Assembly (NCBI GenBank): GCA_019416455.1
Contig: DXXG01000030.1
Span: 62,001 to 126,000, forward strand
Source: Clostridiales bacterium
GTDB taxonomy: Bacteria; Bacillota; Clostridia; Oscillospirales; Acutalibacteraceae
Direction of reading: 5' to 3'
Length of the DNA stretch: 64,000 nucleotides
The position numbers and the translations under genes are program-made. Below, piece after piece: positions 50,176 through 58,907 of the stretch. Positions within the stretch are counted from its first letter, which is position 1. Every line of letters starts with the position of its first letter. Below the pieces are notes generated by a model. It was not told the DNA's origin, ran no database searches, and saw only the letters and a program-made list of their open reading frames with translations.

Positions 50176-50946
50176 ATGCACATCAAAAAAGAATGGGCCT
50201 GGCAGGAGGCCTTGTCTCAGCTGGCCATCGACTACAACGTGAAGGTGGAGGACCTGCTCTCCCAGGAGAACACCATCACCCAGGGGACAGCTCTGCCCAA
50301 CCGGCGGAAATACACCCAGGAGCTGCCCCTGTTCCAGATGGTTACCACCGGCCGGGGCGCTGTGATCGCCGCCCATCCCACCCTCCATGAGGAGCTGCGG
50401 GAATGGGCCGGGGAACAGCCGGGCCATCGGCTGTTCGAGTATCCCAGACTGCGGGAGCTGGAGGAAATTCTCCGGCCCCAGGGCTGGGAAGTCTGCGGGA
50501 CGTTCCACATGTTCCTGCCAAAGCGGGGGAAAGCTCCTGCGGTGCTGCCCCGGGGATTTTCCTTCCACTGGTACGACCAGGACACGGTGAAGGGTCTTTA
50601 TCCCAACAGCTTGTTCGCTAACGCCATTTCTTCCGGGGAGAATCCCCTGCGGCCGGACGTGATCGCCCTGGGAGCCTTTGACGGGGAAACTCTGGTTGCC
50701 TTGGCGGGCGCCTCGGCGGACGGGGAAGAACTGTGGCAGGTGGGCATCGACGTGCTGCCCTCCTACCGGGGCCGGGGCCTGGGAAAGGCGCTGGTGGCCG
50801 CTCTCTGCGCCCGTGTCATCCAGATGGGGAAGGTGCCCTTCTACGGAACGTCAGCGGCCAACCTCCACTCCCAGAACATCGCCGTGGGATGCGGCTTTTT
50901 CCCCGCCTGGGTGGAGGTCTCCTCCCGGCCCAGAGAAACTTTGTAA
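50176..50946 (+). CDS. GNAT-family acetyltransferase
   Basis: 256 residues, ATG after GGAAGGGAGTGGAATAG. The N-terminal 140 residues have no recognised domain. The C-terminal part is a GNAT core: LGAFDGETLVALAGASADG, WQVGIDVLPSYRGRGLGKALVAAL with the acetyl-CoA loop, and the NLHSQNIAVGCGFFPAW tail. Substrate unknown. It lies between uvrB and uvrA with 30-45 bp gaps, so it is part of the excision-repair operon, an unusual insertion. Confidence 0.85.
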   Translation: MHIKKEWAWQEALSQLAIDYNVKVEDLLSQENTITQGTALPNRRKYTQELPLFQMVTTGRGAVIAAHPTLHEELREWAGEQPGHRLFEYPRLRELEEILRPQGWEVCGTFHMFLPKRGKAPAVLPRGFSFHWYDQDTVKGLYPNSLFANAISSGENPLRPDVIALGAFDGETLVALAGASADGEELWQVGIDVLPSYRGRGLGKALVAALCARVIQMGKVPFYGTSAANLHSQNIAVGCGFFPAWVEVSSRPRETL

Positions 50947-50978
50947 GGAACTATTTTTGATAGGGAAGGTAAATTCGC

Positions 50979-53804
50979 ATGAGTTTAGATAAGATCGTAG
51001 TGCACGGCGCCAGGGAACACAACCTGAAAAATATCGACGTGACCATTCCCCGGGACAAGCTGGTGGTGCTGACCGGGCTTTCCGGTTCGGGAAAATCCTC
51101 CCTGGCTTTCGACACCATTTACGCCGAGGGCCAGCGCCGGTACGTGGAGAGCCTTTCCTCCTACGCCCGGATGTTTTTGGGCCAGATGGAAAAACCGGAC
51201 GTTGACATGATCGACGGACTTTCTCCCGCCATTTCCATCGACCAAAAGACCACCTCTAAAAACCCTCGGTCCACCGTGGGCACGGTCACGGAGATCTACG
51301 ACTACCTGCGTCTGCTCTATGCCCGCATCGGCATCCCTCACTGTCCCATCTGCGGCAGAGAGATCAAACAGCAGACCATCGACCAGATCGTGGACCAGGT
51401 ACTGGCCCTGCCGGAAAAGAGCCGCATCCAGGTGCTGGCGCCTGTGGTCCGGGGGCGCAAGGGCGAGCATCAGAAAGAGTTCGAGGCCGCCCGGAAATCC
51501 GGTTTTGTCCGGGCCAGGGTGGATGGCCTGGTGTACGACCTGAACGAGAAGATCCAGCTTGAGAAAAACAAGAAGCACACCATTGAGATCATCGTGGACC
51601 GGCTGGTGATCAAGTCGGACATCCGCTCCCGTTTGGCGGACTCCATCGAGACCGCTTCCGGGCTTACCGGGGGACTCGTCATCATCAACGTCATCGACGG
51701 GGAGGACATCACCTTCTCCCAGAACTACGCCTGTCCGGAGCATGGTGTGTCCGTGGAGGAGCTGACTCCCCGGATGTTCTCCTTTAACAACCCCTTCGGC
51801 GCCTGCAAAAAGTGCACTGGCCTGGGCGTGTTCATGAAGATCGACCCGGATCTGATCATCCCCGACAAGCGGCTGTCCATCAAAAAGGGCGGCCTGAAGG
51901 CCAGCGGCTGGGCCATGGAGGGCAGCACCATCGCCGCCATGTATATGAAGGGCCTTTCCGAGCATTACGGCTTCTCCCTGGACACCCCCATCGGGGAGCT
52001 GCCTCCGGAGATCATCGACGTGCTGCTCTATGGCACCAAGGGGGAGAAGATCAAGCTGCGCCGGGAGAGCGAGTACGGCAGCGGCACCTATTCCGCCCCC
52101 TTTGAAGGGGTCATTAACAATCTGGAGCGCCGGTTCCGGGAGACCTCCTCCAACTGGATCAAGGAGGAGATCGAGACCTATATGAGCGCTGTCCCCTGTG
52201 ACGAGTGCCACGGCCAGCGGCTTTCCAAGGAAAGTCTGGCGGTGACGGTGGGGGGCATCAATATCAGCGCTTTCTGCGACAAGTCCGTGACGGAAGCATT
52301 GGAATTCGTGGACAGCCTGGAACTGACCGACCGGGAAAAGCTGATCGCAGCCCCCATTTTAAAGGAGATCAAGTCCCGGCTGGGGTTCCTCCAAAGCGTG
52401 GGACTGGAATACCTGACCTTGTCCCGGTCCTCCGGCACCCTTTCCGGCGGCGAGAGCCAGCGGATCCGTCTTGCCACCCAGATTGGTTCCTCCCTGATGG
52501 GAGTGCTGTATATCCTGGACGAGCCCTCTATCGGCCTGCACCAGCGGGATAACCACAAGCTTTTGGGAACCCTGAAACATCTGCGTGACCTGGGGAACAC
52601 GGTGATCGTGGTGGAGCACGACGAGGACACCATGCGGGAAGCGGATTACCTGGTGGATATCGGCCCCGGCGCCGGCGTCCACGGAGGAAACGTGATCTTC
52701 GCCGGACCTCCCAAGGAGATCGAGAAGTGTGAGGACTCTCTGACCGGCCTGTACCTCAGCGGCAAGCGGAAGGTGGAGATCCCGGAACACCGCCGGGAGG
52801 GCAACGGCAAGTTTTTGGAGATCCGGGGTGCCGCCCAGAACAACCTGAAAAATCTCAACGTGAAGATCCCCCTGGGAGAGTTCGTCTGTGTCACCGGTGT
52901 GTCCGGATCGGGGAAATCTTCTCTCATCAACGAGATCCTGTACAAAAAGCTGGCCGCCGAACTGAACCGAGCCCACGCCCATCCGGGCAAGCATAAAGAG
53001 ATCTTGGGCTTGGAGCATTTGGACAAAGTGATCCAGATCGACCAGTCTCCCATCGGCCGCACACCCCGTTCCAACCCGGCCACCTACACCGGGCTGTTCA
53101 ACGATATCCGGGAGTTGTTCGCCTCCACTCAGGATGCCAAGATGCGGGGCTTCACCGCCAGCCGGTTCTCCTTCAACGTGAAGGGAGGCCGGTGTGAGGC
53201 CTGCCAGGGTGACGGCATCATCTGCATCGAGATGCACTTCCTGCCGGACGTGTACGTGCCCTGCGACGTGTGTAAGGGCCACCGGTACAACCGGGAGACC
53301 TTGGAAGTAAAGTACAAGGGCAAGAGCATCTACGACGTATTGGAGATGACCGTGGAGGAAGCCTTGGACTTTTTCCGGGACATCCCCAAGCTGGCCAGAA
53401 AACTGCAAACCATCTATGACGTGGGCTTGGGCTACGTGAAAGTGGGCCAGCCGGCAACCACTCTGTCCGGCGGTGAGGCCCAGCGGGTGAAGCTGGCCAC
53501 AGAGCTTTCCCGCCGGTCCACAGGCAGGACCATTTATATCCTGGACGAACCCACTACCGGCCTTCACATTGCCGACGTGCACAAGCTCATCGACGTGCTT
53601 CAGCGTCTGGTGGACGGGGGCAACACAGTGGTTGTCATCGAGCACAACCTTGACCTCATCAAGACCGCGGACCACATCATCGACCTGGGGCCGGAGGGCG
53701 GCAACCGGGGCGGTGAGATCGTGGCCCAGGGTACCCCGGAGGAAGTGGCCCAAGTGGAGGGCTCTTACACCGGCCATTATTTGAAACCGCTTTTGGAAAA
53801 ATAA
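50979..53804 (+). CDS. uvrA: excinuclease ABC subunit A
   Basis: 941 residues. Two ABC-type halves: first Walker A GLSGSGKSSLAFDT, zinc-binding CPICGREIK, first signature LSGGESQRIRLATQ; second Walker A GVSGSGKSSLINEI, zinc finger CEACQGDG...CDVCKGHRYN, second signature LSGGEAQRVKLA, Walker B IYILDEPTTGLH. DNA-damage sensor that loads UvrB. Normal length. Follows the GNAT gene by 32 bp and ends in a strong terminator. Confidence 0.98.
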   Translation: MSLDKIVVHGAREHNLKNIDVTIPRDKLVVLTGLSGSGKSSLAFDTIYAEGQRRYVESLSSYARMFLGQMEKPDVDMIDGLSPAISIDQKTTSKNPRSTVGTVTEIYDYLRLLYARIGIPHCPICGREIKQQTIDQIVDQVLALPEKSRIQVLAPVVRGRKGEHQKEFEAARKSGFVRARVDGLVYDLNEKIQLEKNKKHTIEIIVDRLVIKSDIRSRLADSIETASGLTGGLVIINVIDGEDITFSQNYACPEHGVSVEELTPRMFSFNNPFGACKKCTGLGVFMKIDPDLIIPDKRLSIKKGGLKASGWAMEGSTIAAMYMKGLSEHYGFSLDTPIGELPPEIIDVLLYGTKGEKIKLRRESEYGSGTYSAPFEGVINNLERRFRETSSNWIKEEIETYMSAVPCDECHGQRLSKESLAVTVGGINISAFCDKSVTEALEFVDSLELTDREKLIAAPILKEIKSRLGFLQSVGLEYLTLSRSSGTLSGGESQRIRLATQIGSSLMGVLYILDEPSIGLHQRDNHKLLGTLKHLRDLGNTVIVVEHDEDTMREADYLVDIGPGAGVHGGNVIFAGPPKEIEKCEDSLTGLYLSGKRKVEIPEHRREGNGKFLEIRGAAQNNLKNLNVKIPLGEFVCVTGVSGSGKSSLINEILYKKLAAELNRAHAHPGKHKEILGLEHLDKVIQIDQSPIGRTPRSNPATYTGLFNDIRELFASTQDAKMRGFTASRFSFNVKGGRCEACQGDGIICIEMHFLPDVYVPCDVCKGHRYNRETLEVKYKGKSIYDVLEMTVEEALDFFRDIPKLARKLQTIYDVGLGYVKVGQPATTLSGGEAQRVKLATELSRRSTGRTIYILDEPTTGLHIADVHKLIDVLQRLVDGGNTVVVIEHNLDLIKTADHIIDLGPEGGNRGGEIVAQGTPEEVAQVEGSYTGHYLKPLLEK

Positions 53805-53807
53805 AAA

Positions 53808-53845
53808 AGAACAGTCCCCGCCGTGTTGGGGGACTGTTCTTTTTT
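53808..53845. terminator. bidirectional terminator after uvrA
   Basis: Stem AAGAACAGTCCCC / GGGGACTGTTCTT, A-run before and T7 after. It separates uvrA from the convergent low-GC gene. Confidence 0.88.
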
Positions 53846-54927
53846 TAAAACATACTTCCCATGGTGCTGATGGTTTCGCTGGTTATTTCTTCGGAATAAA
53901 CCACGGTTCCCGAATCATCTACAAGGTTGAAGGAGAACACAGGATTTTCAATGCCACAGCGAGTTTGCAGTGCATTTTGAAGCTCTTCAAAAAGGGGTGC
54001 TCCATATGTGACCATGGGAAGGAAAGTGGCATTTCCATAGCCCTGTGTCAAGGTCTCGTTGCCTTCCGCGAACCCAAGGTTCACATCATAGGTGAAGAGG
54101 AAACCGTTTTCCGTGGGGGTTACCGTTCCGCCGTAAGATGTTTCCTCGCTGAGGGTGGAGGGAGAAATGTTTTTTAAGGCGGATAGGGTGCCGTTAAGGG
54201 CCCCAGCATCCATCATTTCCTGAGGTGAGGAGAAGGTTTCTTGGGAAAGATCCAGCTTTTTTCCATCAAACATGGACACCCACTCCCCTGCGAAGCTGTT
54301 TGTGTAAGTGGAACCATGAGCGGTCGTATAGTCCAGTACGATAGCTTTGTAGTAGGAAATCAGGTTGGAAGCTCCCCCATAGTTGATTTTATATCCCGCG
54401 TCGCTGAACGTCTCTTGGGGCACCAGATTGATTCCATCATATTCGATGATGACACCATAATCATCTTCGAGGCTGTATGTGTTAAGGTCGATAGGGAGTC
54501 CGTTGCTGTCCCAGGCTTCTAAAATGATGCGGGCGTCCAGGATGTCCTGGTCAGAAGTGTTTTCCAAAGTGGCTTGGAAGGCGTCTTGGTCGTAGTTTCC
54601 CAGTCCCAGGATGTAGTTGCTGTCGGTAATCCGCAAAGGAAATTGGGCGGCGGCTTCCTCAAGGGCCGCAGGAGTGAGCGGTGTGGGAGATGGAGAGGGG
54701 GACGGAGTGGGAGTGGCTCTTTTTGAGCTTTCTTCCAGGGTACTTGCGGAATGGGACGAAAATGAGCTGGAGGGGTTTCTTTCTTGGCGGGATGGTTTCA
54801 TTCCCAGGATCACATTGAAAACAAGGGAATTCAGAAGTAGAATTCCCGCCCAAATTCCCAAAATTGTCAAAATCCACAAATGGATTTTCTGGTTTCGGCG
54901 TTTTGGCGGCTGCGGATACGGATTCAT
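53845..54927 (-). CDS. membrane-anchored extracellular protein of unknown function
   Basis: 360 residues, ATG after AAAAAGGGAGAATATGCC. Cytoplasmic basic start, one helix (about 17-40), a Ser/Thr/Pro-rich linker with PTPSPSPSPTPLTP (45-85), then an all-extracellular beta-rich region. The segment DARIILEAWDSNGLPIDLNT with LVPQETFSDAGY resembles domains of the DUF5780 kind found in clostridial surface proteins. Lower GC and different codon use from uvrA suggest acquisition by transfer. It is divergent from an XRE regulator and has an operator in its promoter. Confidence 0.6.
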   Translation of the reverse strand: MNPYPQPPKRRNQKIHLWILTILGIWAGILLLNSLVFNVILGMKPSRQERNPSSSFSSHSASTLEESSKRATPTPSPSPSPTPLTPAALEEAAAQFPLRITDSNYILGLGNYDQDAFQATLENTSDQDILDARIILEAWDSNGLPIDLNTYSLEDDYGVIIEYDGINLVPQETFSDAGYKINYGGASNLISYYKAIVLDYTTAHGSTYTNSFAGEWVSMFDGKKLDLSQETFSSPQEMMDAGALNGTLSALKNISPSTLSEETSYGGTVTPTENGFLFTYDVNLGFAEGNETLTQGYGNATFLPMVTYGAPLFEELQNALQTRCGIENPVFSFNLVDDSGTVVYSEEITSETISTMGSMF

Positions 54928-54972
54928 GGCATATTCTCCCTTTTTCTGAGTTTATTTCGATAAATTATTATT

Positions 54973-55001
54973 ATTTTAGAGTTTATGACTCTATATGTCA
55001 A
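54973..55001 (-). promoter_or_regulatory. strong promoter with palindromic operator
   Basis: Minus-strand TTGACA (54996-55001), 17 nt, TAAAAT (54973-54978). The palindrome TAGAGT-TTATG-ACTCTA (54977-54993) fills the spacer, blocking the promoter when bound. The XRE protein encoded next to it is the natural candidate repressor. Confidence 0.7.
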
Positions 55002-55091
55002 GTGGTTCTGTTGAAATTCTAGTGTCTATTACTCTGAAACAGGGGGAGACTCCCTTCTTTACGTTACAATGGCGGAAAAGGGGGGGTGACC

Positions 55092-55322
55092 TTGAAATAC
55101 ACATACTATGAAAAAATACGGGAAGTCCGAGAGGATAGGGGATTTACCCAGCAGCAGATCGCGGATTTATTAAATATCGGGCAGCGTACCTATTCGGATT
55201 ATGAAACAGGGAAGACGAGGATCCCATTGGAAAGCGTGATCACACTGGCCAAGTTTTACGATTTGGATTTAAATTATCTGACTGGAATCAGCCAGGAGAA
55301 AAAGAAGTTCCCCAAAAGATAG
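55092..55322 (+). CDS. XRE-family HTH transcriptional regulator
   Basis: 76 residues from TTG 55092, which follows the near-consensus site GGGGGGTGA; GTG 55086 is an alternative two codons longer. A Cro/C1-type HTH fills the protein: IREVREDRGFTQQQIADLLN (helices 1-2), IGQRTYSDYETGKTRIP (recognition helix), then SVITLAKFYDLDLNYLTG. Small DNA-binding repressor, probably controlling the divergent gene and itself. Composition is AT-richer than the surroundings. Confidence 0.9.
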   Translation: MKYTYYEKIREVREDRGFTQQQIADLLNIGQRTYSDYETGKTRIPLESVITLAKFYDLDLNYLTGISQEKKKFPKR

Positions 55323-55385
55323 GTGGAAATGGAAAGGGGAAAAGCCCCCTTTTTCCATTTTACCAGCCCTAAACCCCGGTTTTTC

Positions 55386-55414
55386 TTGCGTTTTCTAACG
55401 GTTTCGACTATAAT
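55386..55414 (+). promoter_or_regulatory. promoter of the DUF5685 gene
   Basis: TTGCGT (55386-55391), 17 nt, TATAAT (55409-55414), about 150 nt before the chosen start codon. Confidence 0.6.
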
Positions 55415-55564
55415 TGTTTACAATGTGTTCAACACCTGGAAGTGGGAATGGGATACAATAATTCCGCGAAAGGGCGGTTGGGCTCATTTCTCCTGTCCGT
55501 TTGCCGGAGAAAACGACGGGTTGTCCCGTCAGAAAGGACGGCCCCATGGGGCGGGAAACGATTT

Positions 55565-56482
55565 ATGTTCGGCTATGTGCGGCCCTTTAAATCGGAACTG
55601 CTGGTGCGTCAGTACGACCAGTACAAGGCGGCTTACTGTCAGCTTTGCCGGGCGCTTCAAAAGCATTACGGCAGGCTTTCCTCCTTCACTCTCAGCTACG
55701 ATTGCACCTTCTACGCCCTGCTCATGCTTTCGGTGAAAGAATCCAAGCTGAGTCTCCACCATGGCCGGTGCGTGGTGAATCCCCTGAAACGCTGCGATTT
55801 TTTGGAGAGCGATGGGGAAGCCTATCACAAGGCGGCGGCTCTTTCCGTGCTGCTGACCTACCACAAGCTCCGGGATGACTTGGAGGACAACAGCTTTTGG
55901 AAATCTTTTGGTATCCGTCTGCTGCTGCCCCTGGTCTCCCGTAAGGCCAAACGAGCGGCGGAGGAATATCCCTTTCTGGCTCAAGAAGCCCAGAAAGCCA
56001 TGGACGGCCAGCGGGAAGCGGAAACCACCGGCGGAGGCGTGGACGCTTGCGCCGAGCCTACGGCCCAGCTTTTGGCGGCGCTGTTTAAGGAGCTTGCCGG
56101 GTGCGACCAAGCCCAGGCAGTGCCCTTGGAACGGTTCGGATATTTCCTTGGGCGGTGGGTTTACTTGATGGACGCGGCGGACGATCTGCCGCAGGATTTG
56201 AAGGACCACGCTTTCAATCCCTTTATTCCCAGGCTGGGGCTGGAGGGGAAGGAAGAGCTTTCCCCCGAAGAGCGGAAAGCCGCCGACGAAGCCTGTAACC
56301 AAGCCCTCAATGCCACAGCGGCCCAGATGATCCTGGCGTTCAACTTGCTGGACCTGAAAAATTTCGGGCCGATTTTGGAGAACGTAGTGTTCAAAGGCCT
56401 GCCGGAGATTCAGCGGGAGATCCTGTTCCTGCATGTGCGGGAGAAGCGTCGGAAACATCCCGAGCCCGAGGACCTGCGCTGA
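55565..56482 (+). CDS. DUF5685 family protein
   Basis: 305 residues. The start MFGYVRPFKSELLVRQYDQY at 55565 matches the conserved opening of this clostridial family; the frame runs upstream to 55442 in non-conserved sequence. Features: AAYCQLCRALQKHYG, FTLSYDCTFYALLML, a CVVNPLKRCDFLES Cys pair, a helical body with DDLEDNSF and DAADDLPQDLKDHAFNPFI. The repeated D-D-x-x-D acidic helices and the Cys residues suggest metal or isoprenoid-type binding, but function is unknown. It is followed closely by a J-domain gene, a frequent neighbour in this type of genome. Confidence 0.75.
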   Translation: MFGYVRPFKSELLVRQYDQYKAAYCQLCRALQKHYGRLSSFTLSYDCTFYALLMLSVKESKLSLHHGRCVVNPLKRCDFLESDGEAYHKAAALSVLLTYHKLRDDLEDNSFWKSFGIRLLLPLVSRKAKRAAEEYPFLAQEAQKAMDGQREAETTGGGVDACAEPTAQLLAALFKELAGCDQAQAVPLERFGYFLGRWVYLMDAADDLPQDLKDHAFNPFIPRLGLEGKEELSPEERKAADEACNQALNATAAQMILAFNLLDLKNFGPILENVVFKGLPEIQREILFLHVREKRRKHPEPEDLR

Positions 56483-56492
56483 GAAAACGGAA

Positions 56493-56514
56493 TCAAGCCC
56501 CCAGGGGCTTTTTC
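56493..56514 (+). terminator. short terminator after the DUF5685 gene
   Basis: Stem AAGCCCC / GGGGCTT with a CA-G loop and T5 tail. The very short loop makes it weak. Confidence 0.45.
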
Positions 56515-56598
56515 AATAGATCCTTTTAGGATCAAGCAAATTACCGAGGTAAAATAGTCCGCCCAGGGCGGATTCACCATAACAAAGGAGACACAGTG

Positions 56599-57219
56599 AT
56601 GACAGACCCGTATAAAGTGCTGGGGGTATCTCCCTCCGCTTCAGACGAGGAGATCAAGGACGCATACCGGAAACTGGCCAAGAAATACCATCCGGACCAG
56701 TACGCCGAAAGTCCCTTGAAGGACCTGGCTGACGAAAAAATGAAAGAGATCAACGAGGCCTATGACACCATCACCGCCCAGCGGAAGGCAGGGGGAAACC
56801 GTGGCTATACTGGCGCCTACAACAACGTGGGCCAGAGCAGTTCTTCCGGTTTCAACGACGTGCGCAGCCTGATCATGTCTGGACGCATCGCCGACGCGGA
56901 GCAGATCCTCAACGGCGTGCCCCCCGAGCGGAGAAACGCCGAGTGGTATTTCCTCAAGGGTTCGGTGCTGTACCGCCGGGGCTGGCTGGAAGAGGCCAAG
57001 GACCACTTCTCCCGGGCTTGCCAGATGGATCCGGGCAATCCGGAATACAGCGCGGCTCTGAACCAAGCTATGAACCAGGGCAGCGGCTTTTACGGAGGCT
57101 ATCGTCCCAATACCAATATGAACGCCGGAGGCTGCAACTCCTGCGATCTTTGTTCCAGCCTGATCTGTGCTGATTGCTGCTGCGAATGCATGGGCGGCGA
57201 CCTGATCGCCTGCTGCTGA
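56599..57219 (+). CDS. J-domain protein with TPR-like segment and Cys-rich tail
   Basis: 206 residues; the ATG at 56599 follows AAAGGAGACACAGTG. J domain 1-66 with HPD at 31-33 (YRKLAKKYHPDQYAES), a Gly/Ser/Asn-rich linker, a TPR-like pair (WYFLKGSVLYRRGWLEEAKD, AEYSAAL-type helix at about 140), and a C-terminal tail with eight closely set Cys (CNSCDLCSSLICADCCCEC) and a final CC. J domains stimulate Hsp70/DnaK; the Cys tail may bind metal or be acylated. Unlike DnaJ it lacks the CxxCxGxG zinc repeats. Confidence 0.87.
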   Translation: MTDPYKVLGVSPSASDEEIKDAYRKLAKKYHPDQYAESPLKDLADEKMKEINEAYDTITAQRKAGGNRGYTGAYNNVGQSSSSGFNDVRSLIMSGRIADAEQILNGVPPERRNAEWYFLKGSVLYRRGWLEEAKDHFSRACQMDPGNPEYSAALNQAMNQGSGFYGGYRPNTNMNAGGCNSCDLCSSLICADCCCECMGGDLIACC

Positions 57220-57255
57220 CGGGGAACCGCTGATTGGGAAAGGAGACGACCGACG

Positions 57256-57795
57256 GTGAAGCAATCCATGAAGCTGGCCTTTTGCGGTGTGATAGCGGCC
57301 CTGTCCACCGTGCTGATGTTTTTAACGGGATTGGCCCCCACAGCGACTCTGGCGCTGCCGGCCATTGCCGGGTGTTTGCTGATCCCGGTGGTGGTGGAAG
57401 CAGGTCTTGCCTGGGGCGCGGGAGTGTACGGCGTATGCTGTGTGCTTTCCTTCCTTTTGGCCCCGGACCGGGAAGCCTTCCTATTCTACCTGCTGTTTTT
57501 CGGCTATTATCCGGTGCTGTACGCCGTTCTGGGGCGGATTAGAGGCCGGGTGCTGCGGTACGCGGCAAAGCTGCTGGTGTTCAATGCCGCGGTGGCGCTG
57601 GAAGTGTTGCTTTCGGTGTACGTGCTGGGCGTGCCGGTGGAGAGTTTCTTCATCCTGGGCTGGATCGGCCCGGTGGTGATGTGGCTGCTGGCCAATGTGG
57701 TGTTCATCCTCTACGACCTGGCATTGGACGGGTTGATTCTTCAATACTATCGCCGGCTCCATCCCCGGCTGGGAAAACTTCTCAAAGGAAAATAA
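57256..57795 (+). CDS. small polytopic membrane protein
   Basis: 179 residues, GTG start after GGAGACGACCGAC. Five hydrophobic helices: about 7-28, 33-60, 70-90, 100-125, 140-165, and a basic C-terminus. No motif of known transporters is conserved enough; the size and helix pattern recall ECF-type substrate-binding S components. It follows the J-domain gene by 36 bp and ends in a terminator, so they may be one unit. Confidence 0.6.
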   Translation: MKQSMKLAFCGVIAALSTVLMFLTGLAPTATLALPAIAGCLLIPVVVEAGLAWGAGVYGVCCVLSFLLAPDREAFLFYLLFFGYYPVLYAVLGRIRGRVLRYAAKLLVFNAAVALEVLLSVYVLGVPVESFFILGWIGPVVMWLLANVVFILYDLALDGLILQYYRRLHPRLGKLLKGK

Positions 57796-57798
57796 TGC

Positions 57799-57834
57799 AA
57801 GAGGCTGCCGCTGTCCCGCGGCAGTCTTTTTTTG
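57799..57834 (+). terminator. terminator after the membrane protein gene
   Basis: Stem GCTGCCGC / GCGGCAGT with loop TGTCCC, T7 tail. Confidence 0.8.
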
Positions 57835-57935
57835 CTCCGGGACGGTTTTCTGTGCTAAAAGGGAATAAGTTTTGAAATTTTGAAAAAAATTCCTGCAAAA
57901 TGGTGCGAAAATTCAGGAAATAGCCTAAGAATGCC

Positions 57936-57964
57936 TTGCTTTTTGCAGGAGAAAGCCGTAAAAT
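57936..57964 (+). promoter_or_regulatory. promoter of the RpiR-family regulator
   Basis: TTGCTT (57936-57941), 17 nt, TAAAAT (57959-57964), about 70 nt before the start. Confidence 0.65.
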
Positions 57965-58034
57965 GAATAAGACATTGCTTTGCGCGGCAGTTCCTTGGGA
58001 GGGAAGGAACCACCGCGGGAAAGGAAGGAAGGAC

Positions 58035-58907
58035 ATGAACAGCCAACTGTCCGAGCGCATCCGCCAGCACAGCAGCAGCTTTTCCAAGGGCCAGCGGATG
58101 ATCGCCCGGTATATTGAGGAGCATTCCGATCAAGTAGCGTTTATGACGGCTTCCAAACTGGGGGCCACCGTAGGAGTCAGCGAATCCACCGTGGTGCGGT
58201 TCGCTACGGAGATCGGCTACTCCGGGTATCCGGCGTTGCAGCAGGCCATGCAGGAGGTCATCCGCAGCAAGATGACCAGCGTCCAGCGGCTGGAGCGCAC
58301 CTCTCAGAACATAGAGACCCGGCGTCTTTTGGACGCTGTGGTGGACCAGGATATCGACATTTTGAAGCGCACCAAGGAGAACGTGGATCAGGAAGCCTTT
58401 TACAAGGCCGTTGACGCTCTGGTGGGAGCCAAAAAAGTCTACGTGCTGGGCGCGGGAAGCTCCCTGGCCTTGGCCACGTTTTTGGCCCACTATCTGCGGC
58501 TGGTGTTCGATACGGTCCACCTGGTGGAGGCCACCAGCGAGGCAACCATTTTGCAGCAGATGGTCCGCATCGGGGAAGGGGACGCGGTGATCGCCATCAG
58601 TTTTCCCCGCTACTCCAAGAAAGCGGTCAAGACCATGAAATACGCCTCTTCCCAGAAGGCCACCACCGTGGCTATCACTGACAGCCCGCTGTCGCCCTTG
58701 GCTCAGTACGCGTCCCATGTGCTGCTGGCCCGCAGCGATATGGTCTCCTTTGTGGATTCCCTGGTGGGCCCGCTGAGCATCATCAACGCTCTCATCGTCA
58801 CCGTGGCCATCAAGAAGAAGGCAGAGGTGGCGGACACCCTGCGGAAGATCGAGGGCATTTGGGATGAGTACGGCGTGTATGAAAAAGTGGATGAGAAGGG
58901 CAGTTGA
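58035..58907 (+). CDS. MurR/RpiR family transcriptional regulator
   Basis: 290 residues; the ATG at 58035 follows GGAAAGGAAGGAAGGAC. N-terminal HTH_6 domain (1-80): SKGQRMIARYIEEHSDQVAF, VGVSESTVVRFATEIGYSGY. C-terminal SIS sugar-phosphate binding domain (about 120-260): AKKVYVLGAGSSLALATFLA, GDAVIAISFPRYSKKAVKTM. These regulators sense phosphorylated sugars. No sugar operon is adjacent; the next gene overlaps its stop and is a flavoprotein. Confidence 0.93.
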   Translation: MNSQLSERIRQHSSSFSKGQRMIARYIEEHSDQVAFMTASKLGATVGVSESTVVRFATEIGYSGYPALQQAMQEVIRSKMTSVQRLERTSQNIETRRLLDAVVDQDIDILKRTKENVDQEAFYKAVDALVGAKKVYVLGAGSSLALATFLAHYLRLVFDTVHLVEATSEATILQQMVRIGEGDAVIAISFPRYSKKAVKTMKYASSQKATTVAITDSPLSPLAQYASHVLLARSDMVSFVDSLVGPLSIINALIVTVAIKKKAEVADTLRKIEGIWDEYGVYEKVDEKGS

